The position numbers were made by a program, and so were the translations under genes. DNA of 51,673 nt from Rickettsiales bacterium (GTDB taxonomy: Bacteria; Pseudomonadota; Alphaproteobacteria; Rickettsiales; Deianiraeaceae): positions 1 through 51,673 of the forward strand of contig JAFSXM010000018.1 of assembly GCA_017444095.1 (NCBI GenBank), read 5' to 3'. Under the pieces are notes generated by a model. That model was given only the letters and a program-made list of their open reading frames with translations, was not told the origin of the DNA and made no database searches. Within the stretch, counting starts at the first letter, position 1. Each line of letters begins with the position of its first letter. This document shows positions 7,366 to 17,026 of the stretch, piece after piece.

Positions 7366-8961
7366 TTAATCATATATACAGCATAAAGCCCTTATACAAG
7401 GATTTTGAGATAAACTTTCAATCAAACCTGTATTTTTAATTTCTCTCATCAATATCTGTGATAAATCTAAATCATCAACAAATTTGTCAATTTTCTTTTG
7501 CCATACTTGTTTGACTTCATCTATGTCATCATTATTGTTATAACATTTTTTATATAATTGTTGTTTTATATAATCCCTCAGTTCCGTTTCTTTTAAATAG
7601 CTTATTTTATTACAATTGTCCTTCTTATGATGGAAATCTTTTGAATCATCACTTGGTATGTTGCTAAAGTCATGTATTTGTTTTTCTTGTGCATCGATAT
7701 AAAAAACTAAATCTTGTTGATCATATGGCAAATTTATTTTTATACATTTCATTCCAGGAGATTCATTTTTTTGAGATATAAAAGGAGAAAAAGAAAAATA
7801 TTCGGCCATCTTTTTTTTTAGTTCATTACGCAGTGCATATACTTCATCTAAACTTCTTAAAGATGTTTTATTATTCTCATCTTCATTGTTTACATTTTTT
7901 TTGATTTCAACAGTATTATTTTCATCTCTCAGCGATGTAATATTTTTATCACAAACAGATTTTAACCACATCAATATTTGTATATTCACTGAAGCCCATG
8001 TATGAACTTTCAAGATATCATCTTTTAAAGGATTTTGTATTTTAAACAATATCTCTCTAATTTTTTTTTTATCACACATCTTACCTTTTTCTTTGTCTGT
8101 ATCTTTACTTTTATCATCGTTAAAAACAATATAATCGTTTATATCAGCAGATGGAAAGACATCATCTGTCTTCTTATGCTTTAGCGAAATTAATTTTTTT
8201 TTGCTAACAATATTTTTATTAGCCTCTTTTGTATCAATTGATAAATCGTTCTGCAATTGTTCATAAAAAGAAATAACAACTTTTTCCTCCAAAGTGTTTA
8301 TATCTATTTCTGCAGTTATTTTTTTAGACTTTTCTTGTGTGGGTATTTCATTGAAGCTATTATAAATATTTTCATCACTGCTAATAATGTTTATTGGATC
8401 GTCTTTCGCACAGTTGATATTTGTATCATTTAAATCTCCTGAACTATTCTTATCGCCAAATGTTATTTGATATGCATTATCTTTTTTTTTTATCATATTC
8501 ACATCTAAATTACTATTATTAACTTCCTGATTATCTTCTTTGCCCCTTTTTTCTATATTTGATTTCTCAACTTGATATTCTTGATTATTCGTTGTATTTT
8601 GAACGATGTTTGTCTGTTCTTTATCATCTTTCTTGTGAGAACCGCAATAATAATCGTACAATTCTTTTATCTGTGTTATACTTTTCTCACCTCCAAGCGA
8701 AATCTCTTTACTTTCTGTTTTCTTTGCCAAAGTTTGCAAAAAATCCATTAGAGTGTTGCAATGTCCAAAATCTTGTTCCGAGCCATTAATTTTTATTTTA
8801 TCACTACCTATTTCATAGTAAATATATCTCGCTGAACTACCTTCATAAAAATTTAAAAATACTTTATTATTTTGTAGGCATACATTAAAATAACTACTTT
8901 CGTCGTCCTTTAATCGATATTTAAAGTACTCATCTTGTGTATTCTGCTGAATTTGTTCCAT
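7366..8961 (-). CDS. hypothetical 531-aa Asp/Lys/Asn-rich protein ending in CC
   Basis: No domain is recognised. The N-terminal ~90 residues look like a small beta-rich domain (YFNVCLQNNKVFLNFYEGSS, then YYEIGSDKIKING). A long hydrophilic middle rich in Lys, Asp, Glu and Asn follows, then a more structured C-terminal half with predicted helices (DEVYALRNELKKKMAEYF) ending NPCIRALCCIYD. The three terminal cysteines recall the Cys-tailed proteins elsewhere in the window, but the motif is weaker. There is no signal peptide or membrane helix. The ATG at 8961 lies 7 bases from a candidate -10, so it probably has its own leaderless promoter rather than reading through from fabZ. Confidence 0.75.
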   Translation of the reverse strand: MEQIQQNTQDEYFKYRLKDDESSYFNVCLQNNKVFLNFYEGSSARYIYYEIGSDKIKINGSEQDFGHCNTLMDFLQTLAKKTESKEISLGGEKSITQIKELYDYYCGSHKKDDKEQTNIVQNTTNNQEYQVEKSNIEKRGKEDNQEVNNSNLDVNMIKKKDNAYQITFGDKNSSGDLNDTNINCAKDDPINIISSDENIYNSFNEIPTQEKSKKITAEIDINTLEEKVVISFYEQLQNDLSIDTKEANKNIVSKKKLISLKHKKTDDVFPSADINDYIVFNDDKSKDTDKEKGKMCDKKKIREILFKIQNPLKDDILKVHTWASVNIQILMWLKSVCDKNITSLRDENNTVEIKKNVNNEDENNKTSLRSLDEVYALRNELKKKMAEYFSFSPFISQKNESPGMKCIKINLPYDQQDLVFYIDAQEKQIHDFSNIPSDDSKDFHHKKDNCNKISYLKETELRDYIKQQLYKKCYNNNDDIDEVKQVWQKKIDKFVDDLDLSQILMREIKNTGLIESLSQNPCIRALCCIYD

Positions 8962-8968
8962 TGAGTAT

Positions 8969-8996
8969 ATTTTAATATATTTATATTTATTTACAA
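8969..8996 (-). promoter_or_regulatory. promoter of the gene at 8961, leaderless layout
   Basis: On the reverse strand TTGTAA (8991-8996) and TAAAAT (8969-8974) are separated by 16 bases. The -10 ends 7 bases before the ATG at 8961, the same distance as at the gene starting at 201. Confidence 0.5.
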
Positions 8997-9003
8997 AAAA
9001 AAA

Positions 9004-9489
9004 TTATAGATTTTTTCTAAAAGCTTTGATTTTACATTTCGCAACAATTTGCTTGTTGCAACTTGCCGAACATTCAACGGCAATCAATGGGTCTCTTGTT
9101 GAAACAATTTTTGCCTCCAATAATAAAGTAGAATTGGGCTTAACGATTTGTAAAAACTTTGCTTTTTCAATTTCTGCAAACACATATATCCCGTTTTTTT
9201 GTTCCAAAATCCTACCAAGAATACTTGCCGTTTGTGCCAAGCTTTCAACAATCAATACACCGGGCATAATTGGTTTATTAGGAAAATGTCCTTTGAAATA
9301 ATATTCATCTTCATTGACATCTTTTTCAGCTTTAATGTATTTGCCGTCAATGTTAATCTCCAAAACCCTATCTACCATCAAAAACGGCTCTCTTTGTGGC
9401 AACAAATAATGTATATCATCAATATTTAAGATTTGTTTATTTTTAATCTTTGTTTCAATATCATTAAAATATTTATCAAAATATTCCAT
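9004..9489 (-). CDS. fabZ: 3-hydroxyacyl-ACP dehydratase FabZ
   Basis: FabZ dehydrates (3R)-hydroxyacyl-ACP to trans-2-enoyl-ACP in type II fatty acid synthesis in the cytoplasm. The hot-dog signature is clear: LLPQREPFLMVDRV, then the catalytic-His segment GHFPNKPIMPGVLIVE with the catalytic Glu just after, and SLAQ. At 161 aa it carries a slightly longer N-terminal helix than usual. The usual neighbours lpxD, lpxA and skp are absent. It lies 38 bases downstream of hslU on the same strand. No Shine-Dalgarno sequence is visible before the ATG. Confidence 0.95.
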   Translation of the reverse strand: MEYFDKYFNDIETKIKNKQILNIDDIHYLLPQREPFLMVDRVLEINIDGKYIKAEKDVNEDEYYFKGHFPNKPIMPGVLIVESLAQTASILGRILEQKNGIYVFAEIEKAKFLQIVKPNSTLLLEAKIVSTRDPLIAVECSASCNKQIVAKCKIKAFRKNL

Positions 9490-9527
9490 AAAAAACTATC
9501 AACTTTATATCAATTGGTTTTTGCAAA

Positions 9528-10871
9528 TTAAATCATGTATTTTCTAACATCAACCTTGTCGTCAAACCCCTCACTTGTGGCCTTCTTGACATATTTATCG
9601 TCTATAATAAATTCAGTGCCACTTTTAGCAGAATAATTTGCCTCTTCCATAACAGTTTCCATTACAGAATACAGCCTTCTTGCCCCAGTATTTTCCAAAT
9701 CACTATTCATACGATATGCAGTTTTAGCTATTTCATTTATTCCACTTGGCTCAAAAATAACATCAACACCATCAACCTTTAAAAGTGTTTTTTGTTGCTC
9801 CAATATGTTGTATTTCACATCCGTTAAAATATGCTCAAAATCATCTACCGTTAAAGACTTTAACTTAACCTGAACTGGAAATCTTCCCTGCAATTCTGGC
9901 ATTAAATCCGTAATTTTATTATCGTGAAAAGCACCAGCAGCAATAAATAAAATATGGTCAGTCCTAATTGCTCCATATTTCGTTTGAACCATTGTCCCTT
10001 CAATCACAGGCAATAAGTCCCTCTGCACACCTTCCCTTGACACTTCACCGCGAGATTGACTTTCTTTATTGCTAATCAATTTATCTATTTCATCAAGAAA
10101 AACAACACCTCTTTGCTCTACTTTTTTAAGCACATCAGCTACAACAAAATTCTTATCTACATATTTAAACATTTCATCTTCAACAAGCAATTCCAATGCT
10201 TCCCTGACTTTCATTGTTTTTAACTCTTTCTTTTTTGCTTTTTCCTTCGTTGCAATTTCAAACAACGGCATTATACCAACAATAGTTGCAGTTCCGCCAA
10301 GAAAACCACCACCGGCATCACTAAAAATATCATTCTCAACCTTCTTCCTACCAACTCCTTCTGGCATTTCAATTTGAATTTCTTGGTTATCATATTCACC
10401 ATTGGCAAGTTTTGTTTCATCTACATTTTCAATACCAAATTCTTTCATTGCCTTTGCGACATATTTTATTGCACTTTTTTTTGCATTCATTTCTTGTGAT
10501 TTTGCAAGTTTATCTTTTTCTCGTTTAATCGTTAATTCTACCAAATCACGAATAATACTCTCAACATCCTTACCTGCATAACCAACTTCGGTAAACTTTG
10601 TCATTTCAACTTTAATAAATGGACTATCAGTTATGTCTGCAACCCTTCTTGCTATTTCTGTCTTTCCAACACCAGTTGGCCCATACAACAAAACATTTTT
10701 CGGGCAAATTTCACCTCGCATTTTTTCATCCTCTATCATCATTCTTCTGCCACGATTAACAAAAGCAATAGCAACGGCTTTTTTTGCATCTGTTTGACCT
10801 ATAATGTATTCATCCATCTTCCCAGCTATTTCCTTTGGTGTTTGGTGCAAGATCTCTGCCTTTTTCATCAT
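9528..10871 (-). CDS. hslU: ATP-dependent protease ATPase subunit HslU
   Basis: HslU is the AAA+ unfoldase that feeds substrates into the HslV peptidase. Seen are the N-terminal TPKEIAGKMDEYIIGQ segment, Walker A GPTGVGKT, the pore motif region GYAGKDVESI, an intermediate (I) domain, Walker B VVFLDEIDK, and a C-terminus ending DVRKYMI. Family members normally insert a similar C-terminal tail into HslV to activate it. Length (447 aa) is normal. Unusually, hslV is not adjacent; it must be elsewhere or missing. A weak Shine-Dalgarno-like AAGGG lies 8 bases before the ATG. A second ATG one codon later is equally possible. Confidence 0.96.
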   Translation of the reverse strand: MMKKAEILHQTPKEIAGKMDEYIIGQTDAKKAVAIAFVNRGRRMMIEDEKMRGEICPKNVLLYGPTGVGKTEIARRVADITDSPFIKVEMTKFTEVGYAGKDVESIIRDLVELTIKREKDKLAKSQEMNAKKSAIKYVAKAMKEFGIENVDETKLANGEYDNQEIQIEMPEGVGRKKVENDIFSDAGGGFLGGTATIVGIMPLFEIATKEKAKKKELKTMKVREALELLVEDEMFKYVDKNFVVADVLKKVEQRGVVFLDEIDKLISNKESQSRGEVSREGVQRDLLPVIEGTMVQTKYGAIRTDHILFIAAGAFHDNKITDLMPELQGRFPVQVKLKSLTVDDFEHILTDVKYNILEQQKTLLKVDGVDVIFEPSGINEIAKTAYRMNSDLENTGARRLYSVMETVMEEANYSAKSGTEFIIDDKYVKKATSEGFDDKVDVRKYMI

Positions 10872-11000
10872 AAATATACCCTTATTTGAATATAGTTAGT
10901 ATTTTTTATTTTCAATAAATGTTTTATAATAGACCAATATCAATACAATATTCACCTCAAATCACTTATCATCAATCAACACACTATAATGTTTTTTTAA

Positions 11001-11861
11001 TTAAAATTCTTGCTGTTGATATCTACCTGTATCTTTTAATGATAACTGACTAACATATTCAGTTAGTTTCTGTTCTTCCTCCGGCGAAACAGGCTGATTA
11101 TTTAATAACTTTGATTGTATTTCAGATGCCTGTTCTGCAGTTATTATATTAGTATTTTTATTGTCTATATTATTAATGTTATTATTAATAATATTAATGC
11201 TGTTATTAACATTATTTATGTTGTTTGTGTTATTATTTTTTTTATCATCAAAACGATGTTTATTTTTGTTATAAAACATCATCGTTTGAGCATTCATATC
11301 TGCATAATCATCGCGAAACTTATCTATCTTATTATTATATTGCTGACTATGCATATTGTTGTCATCTTTAAAGAGATCTTTGTTCTTGGATATAAACACT
11401 TGTGTAGGAACATTTATGTCCACATAATCACTTTTTCCTTGATTTAACTTTAAATTGCTTTGTTTAAAATCCAATCCATTATAGCCTGGCTTTAATACTG
11501 GTTCCTTCGCATCCTTTGGTTGATTAATCTCAGGATAACGATTTTGAAAAGAATACACAATTTTACCGCCTCGATTACGATTGTCAATAATGGATATCCA
11601 TTGTGCCTTTTCCAAATCGTCGTTTCCATTAACATAAAAAATACGATTATTCGGATTATATTTAAGATAGACAGTGCTACACGCAGCTTCAGCTTCATCT
11701 TTTGTATCACCGTATCCAACCACAATATCTTTATCCCACCCGTTTGGTATTTCTCTGATACCTTTTAATATTTTGCTTTGTATAAAAGGACTAAACTCAA
11801 TCTCCGCCTTATTATCACTGTCAACATTCTCTATCATACTCGCACGTAATGGTTTATCCAT
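11001..11861 (-). CDS. hypothetical Asn-rich protein with a short internal repeat
   Basis: No domain is recognised in these 286 residues. The N-terminal third looks folded (GWDKDIVVGYGDTKDEAEAA, NNRIFYVNGNDDLEKAQW). The middle holds two related segments, DYVDINVPTQVFISKNKDLF and DYADMNAQTMMFYNKNKHRF, about 45 residues apart. An Asn-rich stretch (NNINNVNNSINIINNNINN) follows, then a helical tail (TAEQASEIQSKLLNNQPVSP). There is no signal peptide or membrane segment. It lies downstream of infB on the same strand but has a TTGACA-type promoter of its own at 11886-11913. Confidence 0.75.
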   Translation of the reverse strand: MDKPLRASMIENVDSDNKAEIEFSPFIQSKILKGIREIPNGWDKDIVVGYGDTKDEAEAACSTVYLKYNPNNRIFYVNGNDDLEKAQWISIIDNRNRGGKIVYSFQNRYPEINQPKDAKEPVLKPGYNGLDFKQSNLKLNQGKSDYVDINVPTQVFISKNKDLFKDDNNMHSQQYNNKIDKFRDDYADMNAQTMMFYNKNKHRFDDKKNNNTNNINNVNNSINIINNNINNIDNKNTNIITAEQASEIQSKLLNNQPVSPEEEQKLTEYVSQLSLKDTGRYQQQEF

Positions 11862-11885
11862 AAAAATCTCATTAAAACTAATGCA

Positions 11886-11913
11886 AGTTTATCAAAACAC
11901 ATAAATGTGTCAA
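11886..11913 (-). promoter_or_regulatory. promoter of the hypothetical gene at 11861
   Basis: A perfect TTGACA at 11908-11913 (reverse strand) is followed after 16 bases by TAAACT at 11886-11891. This leaves a leader of about 17-24 bases to the ATG at 11861. Confidence 0.5.
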
Positions 11914-11956
11914 TATTATTTTAATAATTAGTAAAAAAATATTTTCCACGGTTATG

Positions 11957-14692
11957 TTATTGTAGGTATTTCTTTTCCTCCTTAATCGTGTAGAACTCCA
12001 ATATATCCCCAACCTTCACATCATCTATATTATCTATACCAACACCACATTCAAGACCACTTTGTATATCTTTCACATTCTCCTTGCCGTGTTTCAAACT
12101 ACTACATTTTGTTTCAATCACAATTTCTCCATTTCTCATTACAGCAACATTAGCACCACGAGAAATTGTTCCATCTTTAACCAAACAACCAGCAATCTTA
12201 CCAACTTTTGAAATCTCAAAAATGGCTTTAACCTCACAATGCCCTAATACATTCTTTTTCACAACTGGTTTAAGCTTTCCACTTAAAATATCTTTTACAT
12301 CATCAAAAAGTTCATAAATTATCTTATAGTCTCTAATATCAACATCCCGTTTTTCCGCTTCATCTAAAACTTTTTTGTCGCATTTTTGTGTATTAAATGT
12401 AAATATCATTCCGCCACAAGTGCTTGCAAGTAATACATCGTTCTCACTTACAGAACCAACACCGGTATGAACTATTTTAAGCTCAACTTCATTATTTTCA
12501 ATCTTGTTTAAAGTGTTCACAATAGCCTCTAAACTTCCTTTTGTGTCAGCCTTAATAATAAAAGCAACACTTTTTTTATCACCATCACCGGCATTCATTC
12601 TGGCAAAAGCTTCCTCAACAGATAATCCACTTTTTGCCTGTTGTGCTTCTTTTTTCGCTTTTTCTTGGCGATACTCTATCATTTTTTTTGCATCTTTTTC
12701 ATTTTTTACAGCATAGAATATTTCACCGGCATCCGGTGTAGAATTTAAACCTAATATCTCAACTGGAACTGATGGCTCTGCTGTTTTTAGCATTTTACCA
12801 TTTTCATCAAACATTCCCTTGATTTTACCATATTGTTCTCCTGCGACAATAAAATCTCCTTGTGAAAGAAGACCATTTTTGACTATAACACTTACCAAAG
12901 CACCCCTCTTTTTATCAAGTTTAGACTCAATCACAATACCGTCCACTCCTCCGTCGTAATATGCCTTCAATTCCAACATTTCAGCTTGTAAAAGTATAGC
13001 TTCAAGTAATTTATCAATATTTTTACCATTTTTTGCAGAAATTGGCACAACCATCACATCGCCACCAAACTCTTCTGGTATGACTTCATGTTGCAAAAGC
13101 ATCTGTTTTGCATTTTCTACATTTGCCTCTGGTTTATCAATTTTATTTATAGCAACAATAATAGGCACACCAGCAACTTTTGCATGATTTATCGCCTCTA
13201 TTGTCTGTGGCATAATGCCATCATCCGCAGCTATGACAATAACAGCAATATCTGTGGCTTGGGCCCCTCGCATTCTCATTTGAGTAAATGCAGCATGTCC
13301 AGGTGTATCTAAAAATGTAATATATTTATCGCCAACCTTCGTTCTATAAGCACCGATGTGTTGTGTAATTCCACCAGCCTCACCACTCGCAACAGAAGCT
13401 TTACGGATGGTATCTAATAATGTTGTTTTTCCGTGGTCAACATGACCCATAATTGTTACTATTGGTGCCCGCGAGCGAATATCTTTTCTTTTCCCAGTAA
13501 TACCTTGTATAAATTCATTCTCAACATCATTCTCATTCTTCCTCTTGATATTATTACCTAAACTTTCAGCCACAAGCTGTGCCGTATCTCCATCAATTAC
13601 AATATTTTCAATATTTCCTTCACTATTATCAATGTCAACACCGTTGCTTTCCAACAATCTAACCAAGTCCTTAACGGACATTGCCATTTGACTTGCAAAA
13701 CTGCCAATAGTAATTTGATTATTATGAATTTCTATATCCCTGACAATTTGTTTGTTAAAATTAACTCTATTTACATTGTTACTGCTGGATGTTCTAACTT
13801 TTCTTTCGTGTTGAAATGAGTTTGCAGAATTTATACCTGCAGGCTTAACATTGATAACATTTCCCAATACATCATCAATTTCTGTATCAATCTCTATTCC
13901 GCTTGATAATCCCTTTATCATGCTGTTTATACTATATTTATCAATATTACCACCTGTATTAGCAGTTTTTCTATAAACATTTTCCTTATCACCCTTTGTT
14001 TTATCAACATTCAGTTTAACTTTAACTTTATTATCTTTTTTAACAAAATTAAACTTACCTGCCCCACTGGCATTTTTCGTAAAAGGTGCATTATTGCCAA
14101 ATGGTTTTTTATATCCTCCAAGTCCAACATTTTGATTATTTTTAAACTGCGAATTGCCGTTGTTATTATTATAATTGCTATTAAATTGTTTATCCTTTTT
14201 CTCAAAAGATTTTTGTTTATTTAAACCATCGTTATCCTGTGTAAAAAATTGTTTATTTGTATTAAATGAAAATGATTTAAATTGGTTTCTTTGTTGTGTT
14301 CCAACAAAATTATTATTTTGCACAGGCTTTTCTTTATTTACTTTGTTTTCGTCTTCCTGTCCTCTTGCATTGTTGTATCGCTGTTGAAAATTAATATTTG
14401 GTTTTCTAAATTGTCCTCCATTGTTCCTATTTACAAAACCATTGGCACCATTTGTTGCCTGAACTTGGTTATTCGTGCCTTCCGTCTTATTATTTACAAA
14501 ATTATTATTTGAACTATTCAATTTTTGAAAATTAAAGGTATGCTTTGTAAATTGATTATCGTTACTAAACCTGTTTGCATTAACAGCATTATTAACATTC
14601 AAGCTGGAAAAATCAATTTTTTTTTTGAAATCACCAGATGTACTAAAAGTGATTTTCTTTCTACTAAAATTACTACTATCAGACATTGTCAT
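11957..14692 (-). CDS. infB: translation initiation factor IF-2 with Asn-rich N-terminus
   Basis: IF-2 is the GTPase that brings initiator fMet-tRNA to the 30S subunit and promotes 50S joining. The GTPase motifs are intact: G1 [10 protein letters not shown]3 DTPGHAAF, G4 NKID. An IF2_N-type segment ([22 protein letters not shown]) precedes them, and domains II-IV follow to the end (911 aa). The first ~270 residues are low-complexity, packed with Asn, Phe, Lys and Gln (for example [18 protein letters not shown]), instead of the Ala/Glu/Arg-rich region seen in most alphaproteobacteria. It stands alone: the usual nusA, rbfA and truB neighbours are missing. Confidence 0.95.
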   Translation of the reverse strand: MTMSDSSNFSRKKITFSTSGDFKKKIDFSSLNVNNAVNANRFSNDNQFTKHTFNFQKLNSSNNNFVNNKTEGTNNQVQATNGANGFVNRNNGGQFRKPNINFQQRYNNARGQEDENKVNKEKPVQNNNFVGTQQRNQFKSFSFNTNKQFFTQDNDGLNKQKSFEKKDKQFNSNYNNNNGNSQFKNNQNVGLGGYKKPFGNNAPFTKNASGAGKFNFVKKDNKVKVKLNVDKTKGDKENVYRKTANTGGNIDKYSINSMIKGLSSGIEIDTEIDDVLGNVINVKPAGINSANSFQHERKVRTSSSNNVNRVNFNKQIVRDIEIHNNQITIGSFASQMAMSVKDLVRLLESNGVDIDNSEGNIENIVIDGDTAQLVAESLGNNIKRKNENDVENEFIQGITGKRKDIRSRAPIVTIMGHVDHGKTTLLDTIRKASVASGEAGGITQHIGAYRTKVGDKYITFLDTPGHAAFTQMRMRGAQATDIAVIVIAADDGIMPQTIEAINHAKVAGVPIIVAINKIDKPEANVENAKQMLLQHEVIPEEFGGDVMVVPISAKNGKNIDKLLEAILLQAEMLELKAYYDGGVDGIVIESKLDKKRGALVSVIVKNGLLSQGDFIVAGEQYGKIKGMFDENGKMLKTAEPSVPVEILGLNSTPDAGEIFYAVKNEKDAKKMIEYRQEKAKKEAQQAKSGLSVEEAFARMNAGDGDKKSVAFIIKADTKGSLEAIVNTLNKIENNEVELKIVHTGVGSVSENDVLLASTCGGMIFTFNTQKCDKKVLDEAEKRDVDIRDYKIIYELFDDVKDILSGKLKPVVKKNVLGHCEVKAIFEISKVGKIAGCLVKDGTISRGANVAVMRNGEIVIETKCSSLKHGKENVKDIQSGLECGVGIDNIDDVKVGDILEFYTIKEEKKYLQ

Positions 14693-14775
14693 ATTGATGA
14701 CAGGTAATTAAATAAAAATCAAGAAAAACTAGCGAACTATAATAGCATTAGCACTATGATTTTTTTAGACATTGT

Positions 14776-16905
14776 CTATTTTTTTATTTGTTGGCCTATA
14801 TCGCCGTTGATTGTTGCTGTATTGTTATTCATATTTAAGTCTATATTTCCTTCTTCTATACGATCTCCACAATTACACCAATTAAACATACTGCAAAATC
14901 CTCTACTTTGTGGTTCTTTACTTCCATTACTCACGAGCCCGTTTCGTGGTAATATTGTGCTATTTTTTTTGTCTTCTGTCTTGCCGATTTCTACATTTTG
15001 GTTGATGAGGTTGATGTCTTTGTTGTTTTTATCTTTTTCGTCGATCTTGATGTCGTTTATGTTTTGGTTGATTTTGTTGGTGTTGATGTCGAGGTTGCTT
15101 TTATTTTCTTCGTTTTGGTTGATGTTGAGGTTGTTGTTGTTGTTGGGGTCGATGTCGTTGATGTTGAGGTTGATGTTGTTGTCAAAGTTGTCGTTGATTT
15201 TGTTGATTTTTGTATTGATGTTGTATTCGTTTATGTTTATGTTTTTATTTCCTTTGTTTTCGCTGATGTTGTTTTCGTTGTTGCTGATTTCGTTGTTGCT
15301 TTTATTTTCTTCGTTTTCGATGAATTTGCTATTTTCGTCGGATTTGCTGATTTCTTCTACTTTTTCTTCTTTTTTGTCGAAGTCAATGTCTTTGTGGTTG
15401 ATGTCATTTTTGTTTATGTTTTGGTCGATGTTGTTGATGTCGCCGAGGTTGTTTTTGCTTTTGTTTTGATATTCATTTTCTTCGTTTTTGATGATGTTGT
15501 TTATACTTTCTTTGTTTTTGTCGGAGTCGTCGATGCGGGAATTTTTTACATCAAATTTGATCGCATTTTTTACATCAAATTTGATCTCATCATCTACATC
15601 TCCGCCAAAAATACCTTTTAGTGTTTGGTTGTTATTATTGTATTTGCTGTCTTTATTTTTGTTTTCGTTTAAGTTGTTATCGTTGTCAAAGCTGTTGTTG
15701 TTGATGTTGAGGTTTTCTTCTTCTTTTTTGCTGATGCTGTTTATGCTGTTGTGATCGAGGTTGTTTTTGTTGTTGAGGTCGAGGCTGTTTTTGTTGTTGT
15801 GATCGAGGTTGTTTTTGTTGTTGTTGCTGATGTTGTTTTTGTTGTTGATGTCGATGTTGTTTACACTTTTTTCTTTTTTTTCTTCGTAGATGATATTGTT
15901 TTCGATTTTTTCTAATTTGGATTTATTTCCACCATTACCATCTTTTTTTATGTTGTTACCATGTTTGCTTGTTACACGATGATATTCTAAAAATGGTTCT
16001 GGCACAATATTTGTATAATCTAGTGCTAGTGGCACTATTTTAGTCACATTATAGACAGTAAAATTATTTTCAACCATCGATAATATCGAATTTTTCAAAT
16101 CATCATATTCTTTGTTACTTTGCAAAGGTAAGTTTTTATCTTTCGCAAATTTTTTAATAATATTATTAAAACATTTTTTGATATTGTCTTTAACTTTTTT
16201 GTTATCTAAAATTTTAACATCAATATTAGCATTGTTTTCAACATCATGCATTGTTACTTTCAATTCGCCTCTCCTATCACGCTCAAATGTCATCTTATAA
16301 TTCTTGTAACGACCTGTGTTTCCTTGTTTTTGTCTTTTGAATTGAAGCATAAATTCAATTGTTACGGTTTTATTTTTGTTGGTCTCGTAGCAAACACAGC
16401 CAGAAGATGTATTATTTTGTTTAAGTATTTTAATCCCACCAACATCCATACAATAATTCATTCCGTTTCCTTCAGTTCTAGGGATAAAAAAGTCGTCATC
16501 AATTACTTTATTGCTTTCTTTGCTGTTTTTTCTTGATAAGTTGACAACAATGCCTTTGTTGTGTCTTTTGCCTTTCTTTGATTTGATGCTTTTTGTGCTA
16601 TTGCCAATATTATCATTTTTTTTTTTTTGTTCGATATGTTTGTCTGAGTTGTTGCCGATGTTGTCTACACTTTCTTTGTTTTCGTCGAAGTCGTAGAGGC
16701 TGGTCTTTTTTACATTACATTCGATATCATCATTATCCACATGTTTGTTAAAAATATCTCTTAGTGTTTGGCTTTTATTATTGTATTTTCTGTCTTTATT
16801 TTCGTTTTCGTTTAAGTTGTTGTTTTTTTCGCTTTTGTCGTTTTTTAAGACGATGTCTTTTTTGTCTATATTGTTTTTCCCTTCGATTGCATTAGTATTA
16901 TTCAT
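14776..16905 (-). CDS. Asn-rich repeat protein with cysteine-cluster C-terminus
   Basis: This 709-aa protein has no recognised family. A segment near the N-terminus (NENENKDRKYNN...QTLRDIFNKHVDNDD) recurs in the middle (NENKNKDSKYNN...QTLKGIFGGDVDDE), so part of the gene has duplicated. Between the copies are a more structured region (about residues 160-310, with GCVCYETNKNKTVTIEF) and an octapeptide repeat of the N-L-D-H-N-N-K-N type. A long Asn/Asp/Lys/Ile stretch follows, then a Cys tail GFCSMFNWCNCGD. The start is put at the ATG at 16905 because a TTGACA-16-TATATT promoter ends 16 bases upstream. An earlier ATG at 16944 falls at the edge of the -35 element. The tail motif nearly matches that of the gene at 28032. 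Confidence 0.8.
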   Translation of the reverse strand: MNNTNAIEGKNNIDKKDIVLKNDKSEKNNNLNENENKDRKYNNKSQTLRDIFNKHVDNDDIECNVKKTSLYDFDENKESVDNIGNNSDKHIEQKKKNDNIGNSTKSIKSKKGKRHNKGIVVNLSRKNSKESNKVIDDDFFIPRTEGNGMNYCMDVGGIKILKQNNTSSGCVCYETNKNKTVTIEFMLQFKRQKQGNTGRYKNYKMTFERDRRGELKVTMHDVENNANIDVKILDNKKVKDNIKKCFNNIIKKFAKDKNLPLQSNKEYDDLKNSILSMVENNFTVYNVTKIVPLALDYTNIVPEPFLEYHRVTSKHGNNIKKDGNGGNKSKLEKIENNIIYEEKKEKSVNNIDINNKNNISNNNKNNLDHNNKNSLDLNNKNNLDHNSINSISKKEEENLNINNNSFDNDNNLNENKNKDSKYNNNNQTLKGIFGGDVDDEIKFDVKNAIKFDVKNSRIDDSDKNKESINNIIKNEENEYQNKSKNNLGDINNIDQNINKNDINHKDIDFDKKEEKVEEISKSDENSKFIENEENKSNNEISNNENNISENKGNKNININEYNINTKINKINDNFDNNINLNINDIDPNNNNNLNINQNEENKSNLDINTNKINQNINDIKIDEKDKNNKDINLINQNVEIGKTEDKKNSTILPRNGLVSNGSKEPQSRGFCSMFNWCNCGDRIEEGNIDLNMNNNTATINGDIGQQIKK
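15749..15864 (-). repeat. 24-bp minisatellite inside the Asn-rich gene
   Basis: Four complete 24-base units begin at 15749, 15773, 15797 and 15821, and a partial fifth at 15845. Units 1 and 3 are identical; the others differ at a few positions. Each unit encodes an octapeptide of the N-L-D-H-N-N-K-N type on the reverse strand, so copy changes keep the frame. Confidence 0.85.
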
Positions 16906-16921
16906 ATCAAATATCAAAAAT

Positions 16922-16949
16922 AATATAACATAATTTGATAACATGTCAA
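16922..16949 (-). promoter_or_regulatory. near-consensus sigma-70 promoter of the Asn-rich gene
   Basis: On the reverse strand a perfect TTGACA (16944-16949) and TATATT (16922-16927) are separated by 16 bases. The ATG at 16905 lies 16 bases beyond, leaving a leader of about 9 bases. Confidence 0.7.
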
Positions 16950-17026
16950 ATCTTGTTTTAACAAAGCATACATTGTAATTACATATTGATTTTTACTTTT
17001 AAATATACATTTTTCATCATATTTTC

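Noticed and set aside
6210..8961. Replication origin near dnaN
   Set aside because: No dnaA, recF or DnaA-box cluster is seen; dnaN alone is not evidence of an origin.
14756..15621. Long forward-strand ORFs full of Leu/Ser/Phe or Val/Asp
   Set aside because: They are antisense shadows of the Asn-rich reverse-strand gene; the low-complexity AAC/AAT codons remove stops from the other strand. No promoter or plausible protein composition.
15749..15864. CRISPR-like spaced repeats
   Set aside because: The 24-base units are directly adjacent without spacers and lie in frame inside a coding sequence; no cas genes nearby.
16906..16944. Start of the Asn-rich protein at the ATG at 16944, giving a hydrophobic N-terminus like a signal peptide
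   Set aside because: That ATG lies at the edge of the perfect TTGACA -35 and upstream of the -10, so it would not be in the transcript.
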